From: CAWCDJ01 sp963836015
Lineage (GTDB): Bacteria > Acidobacteriota > Terriglobia > Bryobacterales > Bryobacteraceae
NCBI GenBank assembly: GCA_963836015.1
Contig: CAWIIF010000004.1
Span: 744,001 to 808,000, forward strand
Direction of reading: 5' to 3'
DNA: 64,000 nt
Positions 29,564-37,345 of this stretch are shown piece by piece. Positions within the stretch are counted from its first letter, which is position 1. Each line of letters starts with the position of its first letter. Made by a program: the position numbers and the translations under genes. The notes under the pieces were generated by a model that was given only the letters and a program-made list of their open reading frames with translations, was not told the origin of the DNA and searched no databases.

Positions 29564-30717
29564 CTCGCCTGCCAGGATGGGGCTCCGGCCTTCGCGCGCC
29601 GGAACAGAAACAGGCCGGACTTGCCGCCCGTGATGACCTCGGGATACGGATCCGAATCGAGCCGCGCGACCGTCACCTGCATTCCGCCGCCCGCCCGCGA
29701 GCTGTAATCGATGAGGTGCTTGACCCATTCGATGGAGCCGGAAGGTGTTTTGAAATGCTCGTACCAGTAGATCCCCAAGGGCTCCTTCTCGCCGGGGTCG
29801 CGGCCGTTGTGGGCCATGAAGCGCTTACCCGTCACCAGGTCGGGCTGTCCGTCGCCATTGAGATCGGCCACCACCAGGGAATGCGATTGCGACCAACTGT
29901 CGTCGATCATGTGTTTCGCCCAGGTACCATCGGCCTTCCGCTCCATCCAGAAGATGCCGTAGTTGTGGGCCATAGACGTGACCAGATCCGGCCGGCCGTC
30001 GCCGTTGACGTCGAGCACGTGGATAAAGCCGACTTCGCCGAGCTGGAAATCGGGGTGGAAGGTCCAGGTGCCGGAACGCGGATCGGCCGGAGCCTCGAAC
30101 CAACCTTCGGGCGTGATGATGTCATTGCGGCCGTCGCCATTCACATCGCCGGCGCCGATGCCGTGGCCGTATGAGTGGTCAGACACCACGTGCGCCACAA
30201 ACGCCCCGCCGCGCGCCTCGTACCACGTAAGGGGAGCTTTCGTATCGCCGAATTCCGGCAGCACCTCCTTCGCCTGGTGGTCGTTATCCAGGTCCACCAG
30301 GAAGGTGAACTCCACCGGGAAACGCGCTTCGATCGGATGATCTTTCCACAGCACCCCGGCCTTTCCCGGGTTCTCGCTCCAAAAGACGCGATGGCTGAAC
30401 CAGGCGCAGCTCACGATATCGACTTTTCCATCGCCGTTGACGTCCAGCGCGAGATCGCTGAAATCGTCCACGTAATTATTGGTGAAGTCGATCTGGCGAA
30501 ACTTGTGTTTGGTCCACTCCGGCGATTCGTACCAGTATTCGCCCGAGACGATATCCGGCCTGCCGTCCCCATTGATGTCCGCCACGGCCACGGTTTCGCT
30601 GGCGCCCGCGTCGATCATCCGGCGTTCGAAGACGATGTCGTCCGGGCGGCTGGCGGCCCAACCGATGTAGGCGATCGCCGCGGCCGCAGCCGCAGTGTAA
30701 AGGATCCTGCGGAACAT
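29560..30717 (-). CDS. Exported FG-GAP/VCBS repeat protein
   Basis: A 385-residue protein with an N-terminal signal or anchor (about 5-22). At least five Ca-binding repeats of the form D-x-NGDG-x-x-D are visible (ADINGDGRPDIV, LDVNGDGKVDIV, GDVNGDGRNDII, LDVNGDGRPDLV, ADLNGDGQPDLV). These make a beta-propeller like integrin or lectin-type domains. It likely binds a glycan or protein in the periplasm. It begins 28 nt after the Gfo/Idh stop and its own stop overlaps the GH43-like gene, so all three are one unit. Confidence 0.85.
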   Translation of the reverse strand: MFRRILYTAAAAAAIAYIGWAASRPDDIVFERRMIDAGASETVAVADINGDGRPDIVSGEYWYESPEWTKHKFRQIDFTNNYVDDFSDLALDVNGDGKVDIVSCAWFSHRVFWSENPGKAGVLWKDHPIEARFPVEFTFLVDLDNDHQAKEVLPEFGDTKAPLTWYEARGGAFVAHVVSDHSYGHGIGAGDVNGDGRNDIITPEGWFEAPADPRSGTWTFHPDFQLGEVGFIHVLDVNGDGRPDLVTSMAHNYGIFWMERKADGTWAKHMIDDSWSQSHSLVVADLNGDGQPDLVTGKRFMAHNGRDPGEKEPLGIYWYEHFKTPSGSIEWVKHLIDYSSRAGGGMQVTVARLDSDPYPEVITGGKSGLFLFRRAKAGAPSWQAR

Positions 30718-30745
30718 GATCCATGGTTCCTCCTGTGGCTCTGTT

Positions 30746-31777
30746 TCAGAGTGATGCGCTTTCCGCTCCGAGCGCGACTTTCTCGCCGCTGCGGCAGGAG
30801 CGGTAGATGGCCTCCACCAGCTCGAGGGCCTGGTAGCCTTCTTCTCCGGCCACCAGCGGCCTCCGTCCCTTGGCGATGGCGTCGCCGAAATCCAGGAACT
30901 GGCGTTCGAACGGCTCGAGCGAAATAGCCATCGGGTCCGACGCGCCGGAGGCCACCTCGCGAGCCACCGGGGCCGGATCGCCCGCGTCGTTCTCGACGTC
31001 CCAGGCGGTAAGCTTATCGCCCGTGATCACCGCCGTCCCTTTGGTTCCGTGAAATTCCGTGCGCTCCGGATAGCCCGGCCAGAACGCCGTCGAGGCCTGG
31101 ACCACGCCGGTCGCCCCGTTCGCGTATCGAACCACGGCGTTCACCACGTCCTCGGATTCGATCTTGTGCAGCGCGCCCAACTGCCAGGCGCCGAATACTT
31201 CGCGCACCGGCCCGGCCAGCCAGCGCAGGATGTCGAGCTGGTGGATCGCCTGGTTGATCAGCGCTCCGCCGCCTTCGGTCTGCCAGCTTCCCTTGATGGG
31301 CCGCGAGTAGTATTCGGCCGAGCGGTACCACTTCACGTAGCAGTCGGCCTGCAGCAGCTTGCCGAGGCGGCCGCCGGCGATGGCCTTCGCCAGGAACAGG
31401 CTGGCGTCGTCGAAGCGGTGCTGGCTGACCACCCCGAGCAGGATGCCGCCGCGCCGCGCCGTTTCGATCATCTGCCGCGCCGTCTCCAGGTTGGTCGAGA
31501 TCGGCTTCTGCACCTGCACGTGCTTTTTGGTCTGCGCGCAGATCTCGATCGGCTGCATGCGGAAGTCCGGGAACGTGCACACGTCCACGTAATCCACTTT
31601 GGGGTGGCGGCACACCTCTTCGTAGGTGGGCACGAACTCCGCGCCGTACTGGTCCGCGAACTTCCGCCCCGAAGGCTCGAAAATGTCCGTGCAGACCGTC
31701 AGCTCGAACCCGATTTTCTTGTAGACCTGCGCGTGCTTGTGCGAGATCGCGCCGGTACCGATCATTCCGACTCTCAT
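30746..31777 (-). CDS. Gfo/Idh/MocA-family oxidoreductase
   Basis: A 343-residue NAD(P)-dependent sugar dehydrogenase-type enzyme. The N-terminal Rossmann domain has GMIGTGAISHKHA (4-16), and the catalytic Lys lies in VQKPIS (about 88-93), where most family members have EKP. INQAIHQLDILRWLAGP is the usual substrate-domain helix with His. It leads an operon with an FG-GAP and a GH43-like protein, so it probably oxidises a sugar or inositol released by the glycosidase. No Tat signal is present, so it is cytosolic. ATG 31777 is 85 bp from the divergent DUF3108 gene. Confidence 0.88.
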   Translation of the reverse strand: MRVGMIGTGAISHKHAQVYKKIGFELTVCTDIFEPSGRKFADQYGAEFVPTYEEVCRHPKVDYVDVCTFPDFRMQPIEICAQTKKHVQVQKPISTNLETARQMIETARRGGILLGVVSQHRFDDASLFLAKAIAGGRLGKLLQADCYVKWYRSAEYYSRPIKGSWQTEGGGALINQAIHQLDILRWLAGPVREVFGAWQLGALHKIESEDVVNAVVRYANGATGVVQASTAFWPGYPERTEFHGTKGTAVITGDKLTAWDVENDAGDPAPVAREVASGASDPMAISLEPFERQFLDFGDAIAKGRRPLVAGEEGYQALELVEAIYRSCRSGEKVALGAESASL

Positions 31778-31862
31778 GGAATGACCATTCTATCCTGGGT
31801 GGGCTCCCTGCGGATGTCCGCGATTTGCGCCCGCATTCACCGATCTGAGACACTGGCAGTTC

Positions 31863-32600
31863 ATGTTCCTGAAGGCGTTGTTAGCCATGTTGCTAGTTCC
31901 GCTCGCGTCGCCGGTGGGCGGTAGCCTGCCCGAACATGAGACCCTGCATTACAACATCGAGTGGCGCCTGATTACCGCGGGCAAGGCAACCATGGAATTG
32001 CGGTCCGACCCGGGGCCGGCCGCGGGTTCCCGTGTCAACCTCCGCGTGGAATCGGTCGGGCTGGTTTCCAAGCTGTTCAAAGTGGAAGACGATTACGTAG
32101 CGCTGCTCAATGATTCGCTGTGCGTCCAGAATGTTCACAGCGTGTCGCAGGAAGGCAGCCGCCAGCGGGAAACCCGCATTAGTTTCGATACCACCGGCCG
32201 GAAGGCCAATTATCTCGAGCGCGACCGGGCCAAGAACTCCGTGATACTGGCGAAAGAAACCGACACCTCGGGCTGCGTCCACGATGTGGTTGGCGGTCTG
32301 TACTATCTCCGCACACTGAGCCTGGAACCGGGCGAGTCCGCGCAGGTGCCCGTCAGCGACGGGAAGAAAAGCGCCATGGCCAAGGTCGAGGCGCAGCAGC
32401 GCGAAGACATCAAAACACCGGAGGGGACTTTCCATACTATCCGGTACGAGATCTTTCTCTTCGACAACGTGTTGTACCGCCGTTCCGCCCACCTGAACGT
32501 GTGGCTCACCGACGATCGCCGCAAGCTGCCCGTGCAGATCCGCGTGCGCATGCAGTTCACCATCGGCACCATCACGCTGCAGCTCGAAAAGCACGAATAA
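31863..32600 (+). CDS. DUF3108-family exported protein
   Basis: A 245-residue protein with a signal peptide (about 1-20). The rest is beta-rich: LHYNIEWRLITAGKATMEL at the start, VESVGLVSKLFKVEDDYVALLN, then KTPEGTFHTIRYEIF and LNVWLTDDRRKLPVQIRVRM at the end. This order of motifs matches DUF3108 (PF11306), periplasmic proteins of unknown function in Gram-negative bacteria. A beta-barrel gene follows 84 nt later with a strong hairpin between them. Confidence 0.82.
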   Translation: MFLKALLAMLLVPLASPVGGSLPEHETLHYNIEWRLITAGKATMELRSDPGPAAGSRVNLRVESVGLVSKLFKVEDDYVALLNDSLCVQNVHSVSQEGSRQRETRISFDTTGRKANYLERDRAKNSVILAKETDTSGCVHDVVGGLYYLRTLSLEPGESAQVPVSDGKKSAMAKVEAQQREDIKTPEGTFHTIRYEIFLFDNVLYRRSAHLNVWLTDDRRKLPVQIRVRMQFTIGTITLQLEKHE

Positions 32601-32615
32601 ATTAGAGACTCCGCA

Positions 32616-32672
32616 CGGCCGTCCGCATCCTTCCTTCAAAGCGCTCGGGGCGCAACTGCGGCCGGACGGCCG
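32616..32672 (+). repeat. Inverted repeat just upstream of the beta-barrel gene
   Basis: CGGCCGTCCG (32616-32625) and CGGACGGCCG (32663-32672) are perfect complements separated by 37 nt. The right arm ends right before the ribosome site GAAGGGAG of the next gene. No T-run follows, so it is not a standard terminator. It could control the amount of message reaching the beta-barrel gene or mask its ribosome site. Confidence 0.55.
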
Positions 32673-32684
32673 CGAAGGGAGCTT

Positions 32685-33338
32685 ATGCGTTCAACTTGGA
32701 TCTCCGCGGCTTCACTGACACTAATTCTCTCCGGCGGGTGCCTGGCGCAGCAATGGGAAATCGGCGCACTGGGCGGCTACGCCTGGGACCGGGATGCGTC
32801 GATTCGGAATCCGTCCGGCTCGGTTGAGGCCGGCTTTAAACCCAGCGCCGCGGTAGGAGCGGTGTTCGGCGACAACATGTACGAACACATTGGAGGCGAG
32901 ATCCGCTACCTGTTCCGCGCCGGCGGTCCGCAACTTACCTTCGGCGATACGAAGGTCAGTGGCTCCGGATATACGAACATCGTTCACTATGACCTTCTGG
33001 TGCACATCACGCGGAAGGAAGACAAGATCCGGCCCTACGTCGCCGGAGGCGCCGGCATCAAAGTCTACACCGGGCCGGGGAGGCTGCTGGTCTCCGACCC
33101 GCTGCAGGATTTCGCCTTGATCGCCCGCGGCAACCAGGTGAAGCCGCTGATCAGCGTGGGCGGAGGCGTCAAATACCGGGTGCGTAAGGGCATGCAACTA
33201 CGCCTGGATTTTCGCGCATACATGTCCCCTGCGCCTGACCTGGTGTTCCGGACGGTCTTCCCCGCGCAGATCCACGGCTGGATCTACGACTTCGTGCCGA
33301 CGCTCGGAGTCAGCTACCTTTTCGGAGACCGACCCTAG
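32685..33338 (+). CDS. Outer-membrane beta-barrel protein
   Basis: A 217-residue protein with a signal peptide (about 1-21, ending CLAQQ). Alternating amphipathic strands follow (WEIGALGGYAWDRD, HIGGEIRYLFRAGG, IVHYDLLVHIT, PYVAGGAGIKVYTG, PLISVGGGVKYRVRKGMQLRLDFR in parts), ending GVSYLF near the C-terminus. This fits a small 8-stranded OmpA/OmpX-like barrel. ATG 32685 is preceded by GAAGGGAGC. A short hairpin (AGTACC-catt-GGTACT, 33337-33352) sits at the stop codon; the gap to 33461 has nothing else I can name. Confidence 0.78.
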   Translation: MRSTWISAASLTLILSGGCLAQQWEIGALGGYAWDRDASIRNPSGSVEAGFKPSAAVGAVFGDNMYEHIGGEIRYLFRAGGPQLTFGDTKVSGSGYTNIVHYDLLVHITRKEDKIRPYVAGGAGIKVYTGPGRLLVSDPLQDFALIARGNQVKPLISVGGGVKYRVRKGMQLRLDFRAYMSPAPDLVFRTVFPAQIHGWIYDFVPTLGVSYLFGDRP

Positions 33339-33461
33339 TACCCATTGGTACTGCGAACCCTGGCCTCCGCTGGATTTCTGCGGCATGATGGTCGAGGCGG
33401 CTCCGGGTTCCAGTTCCCGTTCATTTGTTCGCGTCCCGAAGGTTCGGAGGTGGGGCCGCCA

Positions 33462-34115
33462 CTACTGCTGGTCGGGCTTCTTTTCGCCCGGCCGCATCAG
33501 GGTCGGAGCTTTGCGCTTCTTCTCCTGGGCGGCAGCGGTCTTTTCGGCCGCCTTTTTGTCGTCCGCCTGCTTGTTCTCGCGTTCCGAGGGCGTCATAGCC
33601 GCCTCGATTTCGCTCTTCTCCTTGGCGTCCCGCGCTTCCACTTCCTTCGCGCGCTTCCCCAGGTCGCCCGTGGCGGCTTCCAGGCTATCGCTCGTGGTCT
33701 CGATGGCGGTCTTCAATACAAAATCGTAGCGGTCGATATCTTTAGGGTGGCTTTCCTGGGCCTTCTGAAGAACCGGCAGCGCTTCCTTTTCGACCGACGC
33801 AACGGCCGCCAGCCCCTTCTGGACGTCTACGTGCCGCGAGAGCGCATCGTCGGCCACGTCGTCGATCGCGTCCAGAATCTTGCTGTAATCGTCCAGCGCG
33901 TCGTGAATCAGCGTGGACCTGCCGGGCTTGGTCTTGGCCAGGAGGCTTTTGACCATCTCCACCCGGTCCTTGGCGAACGAGGCGTACAGCGTCACCCGCT
34001 CATTCGGTTCCTGCGCCTCGCGGATCTGTTCCACCTCGGCGGTCGTTAGAAAATCGCGGTGCACCTGGGCCATGATTGGAGCCGCCAGCAGCACGCAACA
34101 CAAAAAGGTCTTCAT
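33462..34115 (-). CDS. Exported helical protein, copy B (unknown function)
   Basis: A 217-residue protein with a signal peptide (MKTFLCCVLLAAPIMAQ). It is almost all helical: an N-terminal block with EAQEPNERVTLYASFAKDRVEMV, a middle helical bundle (about 60-140) and a highly charged Lys/Glu/Ala coiled tail (about 145-217) with RAKEVEARDAKEKSEIEAAM and KKAAEKTAAAQEKKRK. The order of features parallels the preceding gene's product, so the two look like diverged paralogues. ATG 34115 overlaps that gene's stop (ATGA). I recognise no family with certainty. Confidence 0.75.
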   Translation of the reverse strand: MKTFLCCVLLAAPIMAQVHRDFLTTAEVEQIREAQEPNERVTLYASFAKDRVEMVKSLLAKTKPGRSTLIHDALDDYSKILDAIDDVADDALSRHVDVQKGLAAVASVEKEALPVLQKAQESHPKDIDRYDFVLKTAIETTSDSLEAATGDLGKRAKEVEARDAKEKSEIEAAMTPSERENKQADDKKAAEKTAAAQEKKRKAPTLMRPGEKKPDQQ

Positions 34116-34561
34116 TTGGGGTTGCCCTCCATCAGTCCCAGGAGAAGGTCGTCGTGGATCTTCTGCACCCGGGCCTTCAGTTTGTCGAGCATCGGCCGGT
34201 CTTCGAAGCTCATGTCCCGCTGGAATGCATCCAGGTGCCGCAGCAGGTCGCGGGTTTCGATCTCCGCGCGTTTGAACCACTTGGAGTGTTTGCGCGGGTC
34301 TTTGCCGGTATCCTTCAACGAAGTATAGGCCAGCTCCACGGAATCCTGAATCTCCTGGATGTCGGCCGTCAGGCGGGCGGCGTCTCCCTTCTCGTAATCT
34401 GTCCGTGCCGACTGGTACGCTTCGCTGGCGTTGTCGAGGGCCAGTTTGGAGCGCTTTTCGAGGTTCGGCTCCGCCATGGCTTTCTGGAGGTCCGCGGAGA
34501 GCGTGCCCGCCAAGACCAGCCCGACGATCAGCAGCTTTCCCAGGGGCATCGCGGTTCGCAT
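34112..34561 (-). CDS. Exported helical protein, copy A (unknown function)
   Basis: A 149-residue protein with a signal peptide (about 1-22). The mature part is helical: AEPNLEKRSKLALDNASEAYQSA, ADIQEIQDSVELAYTSLKD, a basic KHSKWFKRAEIETRDLLRHL helix and a final DKLKARVQKIHDDLL. ATG 34561 overlaps the TPR gene stop by one base (TGATG), and its own stop overlaps copy B (ATGA). GTG 34564 is an alternative start. No family recognised. Confidence 0.75.
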   Translation of the reverse strand: MRTAMPLGKLLIVGLVLAGTLSADLQKAMAEPNLEKRSKLALDNASEAYQSARTDYEKGDAARLTADIQEIQDSVELAYTSLKDTGKDPRKHSKWFKRAEIETRDLLRHLDAFQRDMSFEDRPMLDKLKARVQKIHDDLLLGLMEGNPK

Positions 34562-35772
34562 CACCGTCTCTCCAGTTCCTGCTTGAGGATCCGCGCCCGC
34601 TGCCGCGCCTGAAACTCCTGATCGGGGTTCTTGCCCTGGCTCATCGAGAGGAATTGCTGGTAGGCTTCGAGCGCCGGCTTGACTTGCTTCAGCTTATCTA
34701 AAATGATCGCACGGAGAAACCAGTTCCCGGGGGTGTTTTCACCCAGGCTGCGAGCCCGGTCGAATGCCGCGAGGGACTGTTCATACGATCCCATCAGGTA
34801 CAGCATTGATCCCAACTCGCCCCAGGTCTTGGGTTCTTCCGGCTTGAGTTTCGCCGCCGCCAGAAACTGGTTCGCGGCTTGCGGGTACAGCTTGCGGTCG
34901 CGGAGAGCCCGCGCATAAACCAGGCGTAGATCGCAGTTGGACGGCTCCGCGGCCACCGCCTGCTCGAGCAGGGGCAGCGCCTTCTCCAACTGGTTATTAA
35001 AAAGGTAGGCCATCGCCAGGGCCGTGCGGTTGGCCCCGGTCGGGCTCTTGGTATAGGCCGTTTCCAAGCGTGGAATGGCTTCGGCGTACTGCTTGCCTTC
35101 GAGCAGCAGCTCTCCCAGGTGTTCCTGGGCCGCGGGATTGTCCGGGAATTCGCGGTAGATCGCGATGGCGTCCGCCGGCTGCTTGCCCTTTTCGTAAAGC
35201 TCCGCCAGTTCCAGCAGGTTGTCGCGGTATTTCGGATCGAGTTGCGCCGCCTGGCGGAAATGCGGCGCCGCATCCGCCAGTTGATTCCGCTGCGCCAGGG
35301 CGTGCGCCAGCCCCAGTTCGGCATCGGCCGATTTCGGATTCAGCTCCAGCGCCAGCCGGTAGCTATCGGCGGCCTTGTCCAGGGCGCCGGTGGCCAATTG
35401 CGCTTCGGCCGTGTAATAGCGCGGCCGGAACTCCTTCGGTTTCTGCTCCGCGGCCTTCTCGAGCAGCGGCAGGGCCTCCGCCGGGTTCTTCTGACGCAGC
35501 AGAAGAATTCCCCCGTTCAGCTCGGCCTCATAGAGCCCGGGCTTCAGTTCGAGCGTCTTGCGGTATTCCGCGATGCCTTCCGCGTCCTTGTGCAGGAGGC
35601 TATAGGCGAGGGCCAGGTTGAAATGGGCGCTGTAATCCTTGGGGTCGGCGGCGATCGCCTTGGTAAAGGCCTCCACCGCAGCAGGGTATTTCGCCTCGTC
35701 CAGGGCCTTGAGCCCATCGGAATTGTAGTCAGGGGTCTGCAGCAGGAGCAGCGCGACCGCAACGGCCCACAT
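34561..35772 (-). CDS. Exported TPR-repeat protein
   Basis: A 403-residue protein with a short N-terminal signal (MWAVAVALLLLQTP). About ten tetratricopeptide repeats cover the whole length, with typical NLALAYSLLHKDAEGIAEYRKTLEL, LLLRQKNPAEALPLLEKAAEQKP and YLFNNQLEKALPLLEQAVAAEP (shown in part). TPRs make a protein-binding superhelix, here outside the cytoplasm. It is directly coupled to copies A and B downstream and follows the lipoprotein gene by 39 nt. Confidence 0.88.
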   Translation of the reverse strand: MWAVAVALLLLQTPDYNSDGLKALDEAKYPAAVEAFTKAIAADPKDYSAHFNLALAYSLLHKDAEGIAEYRKTLELKPGLYEAELNGGILLLRQKNPAEALPLLEKAAEQKPKEFRPRYYTAEAQLATGALDKAADSYRLALELNPKSADAELGLAHALAQRNQLADAAPHFRQAAQLDPKYRDNLLELAELYEKGKQPADAIAIYREFPDNPAAQEHLGELLLEGKQYAEAIPRLETAYTKSPTGANRTALAMAYLFNNQLEKALPLLEQAVAAEPSNCDLRLVYARALRDRKLYPQAANQFLAAAKLKPEEPKTWGELGSMLYLMGSYEQSLAAFDRARSLGENTPGNWFLRAIILDKLKQVKPALEAYQQFLSMSQGKNPDQEFQARQRARILKQELERR

Positions 35773-35811
35773 GATTCTATTCTACCGAGTCGCCCGGACA
35801 CGGCGGCGACG

Positions 35812-36333
35812 CTACTTCTTGAGGTCGCCCGGAGTCGGAAGCTCGGGGGTCTCGGCGTTGAAGGTCAACGGGATGTCGATCAGCGCCGCGTGATTCGAGT
35901 CCTCGTCCAGGACCCGTAGCTTGTAGTGGCCCGGAGGGGCGTCGAACACCAGGTAGCCCTGCGCCGAATCCGCCGGCTTGATCTGCCGCAGGTAGCCGAT
36001 CCATTGCGGCACGCCATCGCCGTTGCTCAATTCCCGGTAGACGTGTCCCTGGTCGTCCTCGACCGTCAGATTAGGCGAGAGCACCTCCGAGCTGCCACCG
36101 TTGACGATGCTCGCGCGCACCAGGAAGAAGCGGTTTTGCGGAATCCGCGGTGCGGCCTGATCGCCCAGCTGCGTGAGCCACTGCGTTTCGAATACGGTGT
36201 AGCTCAAGTGTCCGATCATGACCTTCTCACCCATCGGGTAGGTGCGGACCGGGAACTTCTGCTCCCCGCAACCGCTGAACAGGATCGCGGCGCCGGCGGC
36301 CGTCAGAGATAGCGCAACTCGAAGAAAGGACAT
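35812..36333 (-). CDS. Probable lipoprotein, DUF4352-like
   Basis: A 173-residue protein with a lipoprotein-like signal (TAAGAAILFSGC, Cys about 21). The beta-sandwich body resembles DUF4352: VMIGHLSYTVFETQW, FFLVRASIVNGGSSEVLSPNLTVEDDQGHVY and YLVFDAPPGHYKLRVLDED (in parts). Starts ATG 36333 or ATG 36348 are both possible; the second has GGAG nearby. It lies 43-58 nt after the egtD stop on the same strand, so it may be co-transcribed with the ergothioneine genes and with the TPR operon. Confidence 0.72.
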   Translation of the reverse strand: MSFLRVALSLTAAGAAILFSGCGEQKFPVRTYPMGEKVMIGHLSYTVFETQWLTQLGDQAAPRIPQNRFFLVRASIVNGGSSEVLSPNLTVEDDQGHVYRELSNGDGVPQWIGYLRQIKPADSAQGYLVFDAPPGHYKLRVLDEDSNHAALIDIPLTFNAETPELPTPGDLKK

Positions 36334-36391
36334 GAGCGTAGCCCCCATTTTCTCCGCGTGTCGAAGGGGTGTCAACCATCCGCCGCCAGAC

Positions 36392-37345
36392 TTAGACGGC
36401 GACCAGCAGGTTTTCCGCGAAGGGCCACTCGTCATCCACCCACTGGTCGGCCAGCCGGAAGCCGGTCTTCCGCGAGATGACACAGATCTGGTCGGGGCGG
36501 AATTTGTGGCAGGACTCGGTGCAGATTGTCTCGCCGGGAGCGAAGTCTACGGTCAGACCCGCGTCGCGGATCGTGGCGGTCTGCCGGACCCGCGACCGCA
36601 GGTGCATCTCGATGCGCTGCTCGGCCTCGCGGTAGCGGGCTACGTGCGCGAACCGGCGGAGATCGAAATCTCCATCCAACTCGCGGTTGATGCGTGCCAG
36701 CAGGTTGAGATTGAAGGCGGCCGTGACGCCGGTGGGGTCGTCGTAAGCGGCCAGCAGGTCTTTCACCGGCTTCACCAGGTCGGTCCCCAGCAGCAGGGCA
36801 TCGCCCGGACGAAGCTCCGCGCGCAAGGCCAGCAGGAAGTCGAGGGCGTCGCCGGGCTCGAAGTTTCCGATGGTGCTGCCGAGAAACAGCAGCAGTAGCG
36901 TCTGTCCCGGCCTGCGGCGCTCCACCACCGAGCGCACGCCATCCAGGTAGTTGGCTTCGATTGGCAGAACCGTCCCAAGCGGGCCGAGGTCGGTCGCGCA
37001 TTTCGCGAGAGCGCTGGCCGATACGTCGATCGGATAGTAGACCACGGCCTGCCGACGCCGGATCTGCTCCAGCACGGGACGGGTCTTGACCCCCACCCCG
37101 CTGCCCAGTTCCGCAACGACGAGGTTCCCCGGCAGAAGCTCCGCCAGCGCGGCCGAGTGCGTGTGCAGAATGCGGGCGTCCGCGCGCGTGAGCCCGTACT
37201 CCGGCAGGCAGGTGATGGCTTCGAAGAGCGCCGAGCCGAGCTCGTCGTAGAAATAACGGCAAGGCAGGGTCTTCTGATCGGTGCGCGTCAGCCCCGCCCG
37301 CACGTCTTGCGCGAATTCGCTGTCGAGTGCCCGCGCGTACATCAT
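36392..37345 (-). CDS. egtD: L-histidine N-alpha-methyltransferase
   Basis: A 317-residue SAM-dependent enzyme that trimethylates histidine to hercynine, the first step of ergothioneine biosynthesis. Family signatures are PCRYFYDELGSALFEAITCLPEYGLTR (in part), AELGSGVGVKTRPVLE, YYPIDVSASAL, FLGSTIGNFEPGDA and LGTDLVKP. ATG 37345 overlaps the egtB stop by 4 nt, so the two are translationally coupled. Confidence 0.95.
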   Translation of the reverse strand: MMYARALDSEFAQDVRAGLTRTDQKTLPCRYFYDELGSALFEAITCLPEYGLTRADARILHTHSAALAELLPGNLVVAELGSGVGVKTRPVLEQIRRRQAVVYYPIDVSASALAKCATDLGPLGTVLPIEANYLDGVRSVVERRRPGQTLLLLFLGSTIGNFEPGDALDFLLALRAELRPGDALLLGTDLVKPVKDLLAAYDDPTGVTAAFNLNLLARINRELDGDFDLRRFAHVARYREAEQRIEMHLRSRVRQTATIRDAGLTVDFAPGETICTESCHKFRPDQICVISRKTGFRLADQWVDDEWPFAENLLVAV

